A stretch of 41,785 bases of DNA, taken from a virus. A model generated the notes under the pieces. That model did not search any database and was not told where the DNA came from. It was given only the letters and a program-made list of their open reading frames with translations. The position numbers and the translations under genes were made by a program. This document shows, one piece after another, positions 38,891 through 41,785 of this stretch. The stretch covers positions 1 to 41,785 of IMG/VR virus record IMGVR_UViG_3300028800_002452, one strand, 5' to 3'. Position 1 is the first letter of the stretch. Each line of letters starts with the position of its first letter.

Positions 38891-39178
38891 ATGAGCGGCA
38901 CGAAACTCTGGATGCTCCACATCCAAGGCCCTGACGACGTGGTTGCCGCGCCGTCGAAAGACGAAGCCGAGACGGTCGCGGCAGCGTTCAACAAGGTGCA
39001 TGGCGACTATCTGGCGAAGCAGCGAGCAACGACTGCTGCGGCAGGCGGCGATCCGGACAACTGGCCGACCGTTCATGCCGTCGTCGTCGAGTGGGATAGC
39101 ACCGAGGCCGCTCACGCTCGCAGCGTGAAGAAGTACTGGCCCGAGTATGCCGGGTATCTGGCTGATCCCCACCACTAA
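38891..39178 (+). CDS. Unknown early phage protein (95 residues)
   Basis: ATG 38891 follows directly after the upstream stop. The protein is a mixed alpha/beta fold (TKLWMLHIQGPDDVVAAPSK, DEAETVAAAFNKVHGDYLAK, VHAVVVEWDSTEAAHARSVK). No domain is recognised. Confidence 0.65.
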   Translation: MSGTKLWMLHIQGPDDVVAAPSKDEAETVAAAFNKVHGDYLAKQRATTAAAGGDPDNWPTVHAVVVEWDSTEAAHARSVKKYWPEYAGYLADPHH

Positions 39179-39191
39179 CGCAGAGACGCAT

Positions 39192-39380
39192 ATGAGCGAC
39201 CGCGAGCTGCACATCCACATGGCGCGCGCCTACCTGCATCAGGCCGCTGTCGTGCGCCACCAAGGCATTCATCACGGCTGGCACGCGACGCTCATGAGTT
39301 GGGCGGCCGGACGCCGTCTCCGCGCGATGCGGTCGATCGAACAACAGCAACCGGCGCAGCTTGATCTGTTCGTCGCCTGA
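39192..39380 (+). CDS. Small unknown protein (62 residues)
   Basis: A His-rich, basic, helical protein (SDRELHIHMARAYLHQAAVV, RHQGIHHGWHATLMSWAAGR). ATG 39192 is preceded by GAGACG. It sits in the rightward early operon. Function is unknown. Confidence 0.55.
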   Translation: MSDRELHIHMARAYLHQAAVVRHQGIHHGWHATLMSWAAGRRLRAMRSIEQQQPAQLDLFVA

Positions 39381-39405
39381 CCACTACATAGAGGATTGAA
39401 TCAAC

Positions 39406-39921
39406 ATGGATGCGAAAGAACTGAAGCCGTGCCCGTTTTGCGGCGGGACCGCCGAACTGAAGCACTTAGGCGAGCACTTCGGCGCGAGCTGCGCGAACTG
39501 GAAGTGCCAAGGTATGCAGGGCGCGCTCATGCACCGCGACGCAGGATCGGCCGTTGCCGCTTGGAACGGCCGTGCCGCTCTCCCTTCCGATGCAGCGCAA
39601 GCGCCGGTCGCGCCGCCCGTCGCGTGGATGATCGATTGGCCGGATGAGCCGGAACTCGGTCATTACTTCGGCGAAGAACCGAATTCGGGTGCACGAAGCA
39701 TGCCGCTCTACGCCTCTCCTGCGCCTCTTGCAGCGGCAGGGCTGACGGATGAGCAGATTGAAAGGGCTCTTGCTGCATATACGGAAGCCTTGGAGACTGA
39801 TCCCCGCAATAGTGAAGCAAACCACAACTCTCCGGCGTGGCCGAGGATTGCGGCAGCTATGCATCGAGATGCTATGCGTGAAGCCCTTCTCTCTACCACG
39901 CATGGAGACAAGCAATCGTGA
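39406..39921 (+). CDS. Lar-like zinc-ribbon protein
   Basis: The protein has 171 residues. The N-terminal LKPCPFCGGTAELKHLGEHF and a second Cys pair (SCANWKC), then AVAAWNGR, are typical of the Lar restriction-alleviation family, whose Rac prophage member modulates host type I restriction. The remainder has a Pro/Ala linker and a helical tail (GLTDEQIERALAAYTEALET). Only the zinc-ribbon domain supports the name; the function is inferred. Confidence 0.75.
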   Translation: MDAKELKPCPFCGGTAELKHLGEHFGASCANWKCQGMQGALMHRDAGSAVAAWNGRAALPSDAAQAPVAPPVAWMIDWPDEPELGHYFGEEPNSGARSMPLYASPAPLAAAGLTDEQIERALAAYTEALETDPRNSEANHNSPAWPRIAAAMHRDAMREALLSTTHGDKQS

Positions 39922-40445
39922 GCGACGTGAAAACGATCCTCGACCCTTGCTGTGGCACTCGCATGTTCTGGTTCGATCCGCAAAACCCGGCCGTGCTGTT
40001 CGGCGACGTGCGCGACGAGAAGGTTTCCGTCACTGACCGTTCGCACGGCAGGGAGAATGGCGAGCGCGTTCTGAGCGTATCGCCTGATCTGACGATGGAC
40101 TTCCGTGCGCTGGACTTTGCCGATGGCGCTTTCAAGCTCGTCGTGTTCGATCCGCCGCACCTCGTGCGCGCCGGCCCGCGTAGCTGGCTCGCCGCCAAGT
40201 ACGGAAAGCTGTCCGCCGACTGGCGCGACGATCTGCGCCGGGGCTTCGCTGAATGCTTCCGCGTGCTCGACGACGAGGGCGTGCTGATCTTCAAATGGAA
40301 CGAAACGCAGATCAAGGTGGGCGAGATTCTGGCGCTCACCGACCAGAAGCCGCTGTTCGGCCACAAGTCCGGCAAGCGCGCTGACACGCACTGGATCTGC
40401 TTCATGAAACGTGGCGTGGCCACGGCACAGGAGGAACTGGCATGA
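39918..40445 (+). CDS. Putative SAM-dependent DNA methyltransferase
   Basis: The protein has 175 residues from GTG 39918, overlapping the stop before. Motif I-like ILDPCCGTRMFWFD (residues 7-20) and motif IV VVFDPPHLV (residues 75-83) resemble N6-adenine or N4-cytosine methylases with a DPP[Y/H] catalytic loop. The segment EGVLIFKWNETQIKVGEI matches the following strand. It lacks an obvious specificity domain and is short. It may modify phage DNA to evade restriction. RNA or protein targets are not excluded. Confidence 0.75.
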   Translation: MSDVKTILDPCCGTRMFWFDPQNPAVLFGDVRDEKVSVTDRSHGRENGERVLSVSPDLTMDFRALDFADGAFKLVVFDPPHLVRAGPRSWLAAKYGKLSADWRDDLRRGFAECFRVLDDEGVLIFKWNETQIKVGEILALTDQKPLFGHKSGKRADTHWICFMKRGVATAQEELA

Positions 40446-41785
40446 CCACCGAAAACAACGCAGCGCCAAGCGGCCTGACGGAAGAGAAGATTGCGCATAT
40501 CGCTGCGGCGCACACGAACAGCGTGATCGAGTTCGATCACATGCTGAAATTCGCCCGCGCCCTTCTTGCCGCTGCGCCCAAGGCAGCGGAGCAAACCGGG
40601 CAGGAAGCATTCGCTTACGCGCCGTTGCCGGAGTACGCGCAAATGATCGACGGCGATAAGCCTCGCACAGCGATGACCGTGTGCCGTGAACAGGGCGGCG
40701 CGTTTCAAATCGCGCTTTACGCCGCACCCCTTCCGCGCGCAAGCGATGCGGCAGCGCCGACGCTTCAACAGATCAGCGACTACTTGCACGGACTGGACGC
40801 CCTCCAGCGCGAGGTGATTGAACGCGAGGCGCGGGCGTTGCCGCCCTCCAGCGACCATTTTGCTCACGACCGCAAATTGGCGGCGCAGCCCGACGAGCGC
40901 GCGGTGTTCCCGTTCATTACGATCCACGAGGACATGCTGCGCGCGCTTGAACACGTCGAATGCGTCTACCGCCTGAACGTCGTGAAAGACGACGAGCCGA
41001 GCAGCACGCTCGATAACCTGCAACGCGTCATCAAGCGTGCCCGCGCCACCGCACCGCAAGCCGTATGCCAATCCTGCAATGGTCATGGCATGATCGGCGG
41101 TCCTTCCTACTACGCGCCCGACGAAGGCGGCGAGCCGTGCCCTGATTGCGCACCGCAAGCCACTAAGGGCGATGAGCGGGCGACGCTTATCGCCGAAAAT
41201 CACGCCGTGATGCGCTGGCAGGGTGATGGTCGAACAGAAGAAGAATTCGGGGCGTTCCGCGCTGGATACAAGGCTGGCCGCGTGGGATCGGATCGTGCCA
41301 CTTCCCCGCAAGCCGAGCAGCGCATGAACGATGCGGAAGAACCGCGCTTCGTGAATCTAGAAGGCTTGCGCACGAAGCTGCTCGCGCCACGCGTGATCGT
41401 GCGGGACGAAGACGGCTACCTCACGCATCCCGATTTCCCGATCTGCGATGAAGGAACGCATGCTGGCAAGTTTCTCGACGCCTTCGGGATCGAAGCCAAA
41501 TTCGTAGCGATGGAGTCCGATGATCCTGCGGCCGCAGACCGCTATTTCGAGGCAGGCGAGGCGCATTGCAGTTATTGGATGCCCACTGCGCCAGAAGGCG
41601 ACGGCTGGCTCTTGCTCGAAATCTACGAAACCGAGGACGGTCCGTGTGCACTGTACGGTCGCGATCGATACGAAGCCGAGAACGCGGCGAAGCGCAAGCG
41701 CACACGGGAGCAGCACGACCGCATCGACGCCGCTCGCAAAGCAGACAGCATCGCCGAGATCGAGCGTGAGGGAGGTGAAGCGTGA
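40442..41785 (+). CDS. Large unknown early phage protein
   Basis: The protein has 447 residues and ends in TGA at the last base of the window. The segments QALYAAPLP-like (FQIALYAAPLPRASDAAAPT) and a CxxC pair (CQSCNGHGMIGG, CPDCA) suggest a zinc-binding knuckle. The rest includes RFVNLEGLRTKLLAPRVIVR and a C-terminal basic coil. It shares an LYA[AS]P segment with the Lar-like protein. The start overlaps the methyltransferase stop by four bases. Function is unknown. Confidence 0.6.
   Translation: MTTENNAAPSGLTEEKIAHIAAAHTNSVIEFDHMLKFARALLAAAPKAAEQTGQEAFAYAPLPEYAQMIDGDKPRTAMTVCREQGGAFQIALYAAPLPRASDAAAPTLQQISDYLHGLDALQREVIEREARALPPSSDHFAHDRKLAAQPDERAVFPFITIHEDMLRALEHVECVYRLNVVKDDEPSSTLDNLQRVIKRARATAPQAVCQSCNGHGMIGGPSYYAPDEGGEPCPDCAPQATKGDERATLIAENHAVMRWQGDGRTEEEFGAFRAGYKAGRVGSDRATSPQAEQRMNDAEEPRFVNLEGLRTKLLAPRVIVRDEDGYLTHPDFPICDEGTHAGKFLDAFGIEAKFVAMESDDPAAADRYFEAGEAHCSYWMPTAPEGDGWLLLEIYETEDGPCALYGRDRYEAENAAKRKRTREQHDRIDAARKADSIAEIEREGGEA

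Overview
The window is most of a temperate, tailed double-stranded DNA prophage (siphovirus-like, HK97-type head) in a high-GC Betaproteobacterium, most likely Burkholderia sensu lato. The host assignment is inferred from high GC, from the left flank (a fragment resembling the type VI secretion baseplate gene tssK), and from a gene order like that of Burkholderia lambdoid phages. The left flank (about 1-1461) is chromosome: the tssK-like remnant and a gene for a putative PD-(D/E)XK-like protein. At 1462-1521 lies the 3' half of a tRNA gene (minus strand, anticodon CAU) with no 5' half beside it. This is what remains at the distal attachment site of an element integrated into a tRNA gene. The integrase and the second att site are not in the window and should lie to the right of 41785.

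The minus strand is the lytic strand and reads right to left. It starts with cro-like and CII-like regulators and a replication protein (32.4-29.7 kb). Small early genes follow, including DNA-binding and nuclease-like proteins and a possible Q-like late regulator (29.7-26.8 kb). Next come a BrnT/BrnA toxin-antitoxin pair and then HNH nuclease, terminase, portal, S49 protease and HK97 capsid (25.9-19.1 kb). Connectors and tail genes follow, including a G/GT frameshift pair, tape measure, GTA-like tail-tip proteins and a tail fibre (18.6-4.9 kb). The strand ends with holin, endolysin, a lipoprotein and a lipase-like gene (3.7-1.65 kb). A PAP2-family membrane phosphatase gene of lower GC is inserted on the opposite strand between tail fibre and lysis genes and looks like a lysogenic-conversion moron.

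The plus strand from 32455 carries the LexA/CI-type repressor, a lipoprotein moron, and an early rightward operon that starts at a promoter overlapping a repressor-like operator (34166-34194). This operon contains the most striking system in the window, a complete diversity-generating retroelement (DGR). It has three tandem target genes (34908-36157), each ending in an 88-base variable repeat, followed by an Avd gene, a template repeat (36694-36781) and a DGR-type reverse transcriptase. Aligned by eye, the three variable repeats differ from the template at 41 positions, and every one is an adenine in the template. The targets are small stand-alone C-type-lectin-like proteins, not tail fibres. 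The template repeat lies inside the 5' coding region of the reverse transcriptase, read in a different frame.

Downstream of the DGR, the operon continues with a membrane protein, small unknown proteins, a Lar-like zinc-ribbon protein, a putative methyltransferase and a large unknown protein that ends exactly at the window edge. The same palindrome, TTTAG-N6-CTAAA, occurs twice between cro and cI, and once with a single mismatch in the promoter ahead of the DGR operon. This suggests that prophage repression also silences the DGR and that induction switches hypermutation on.
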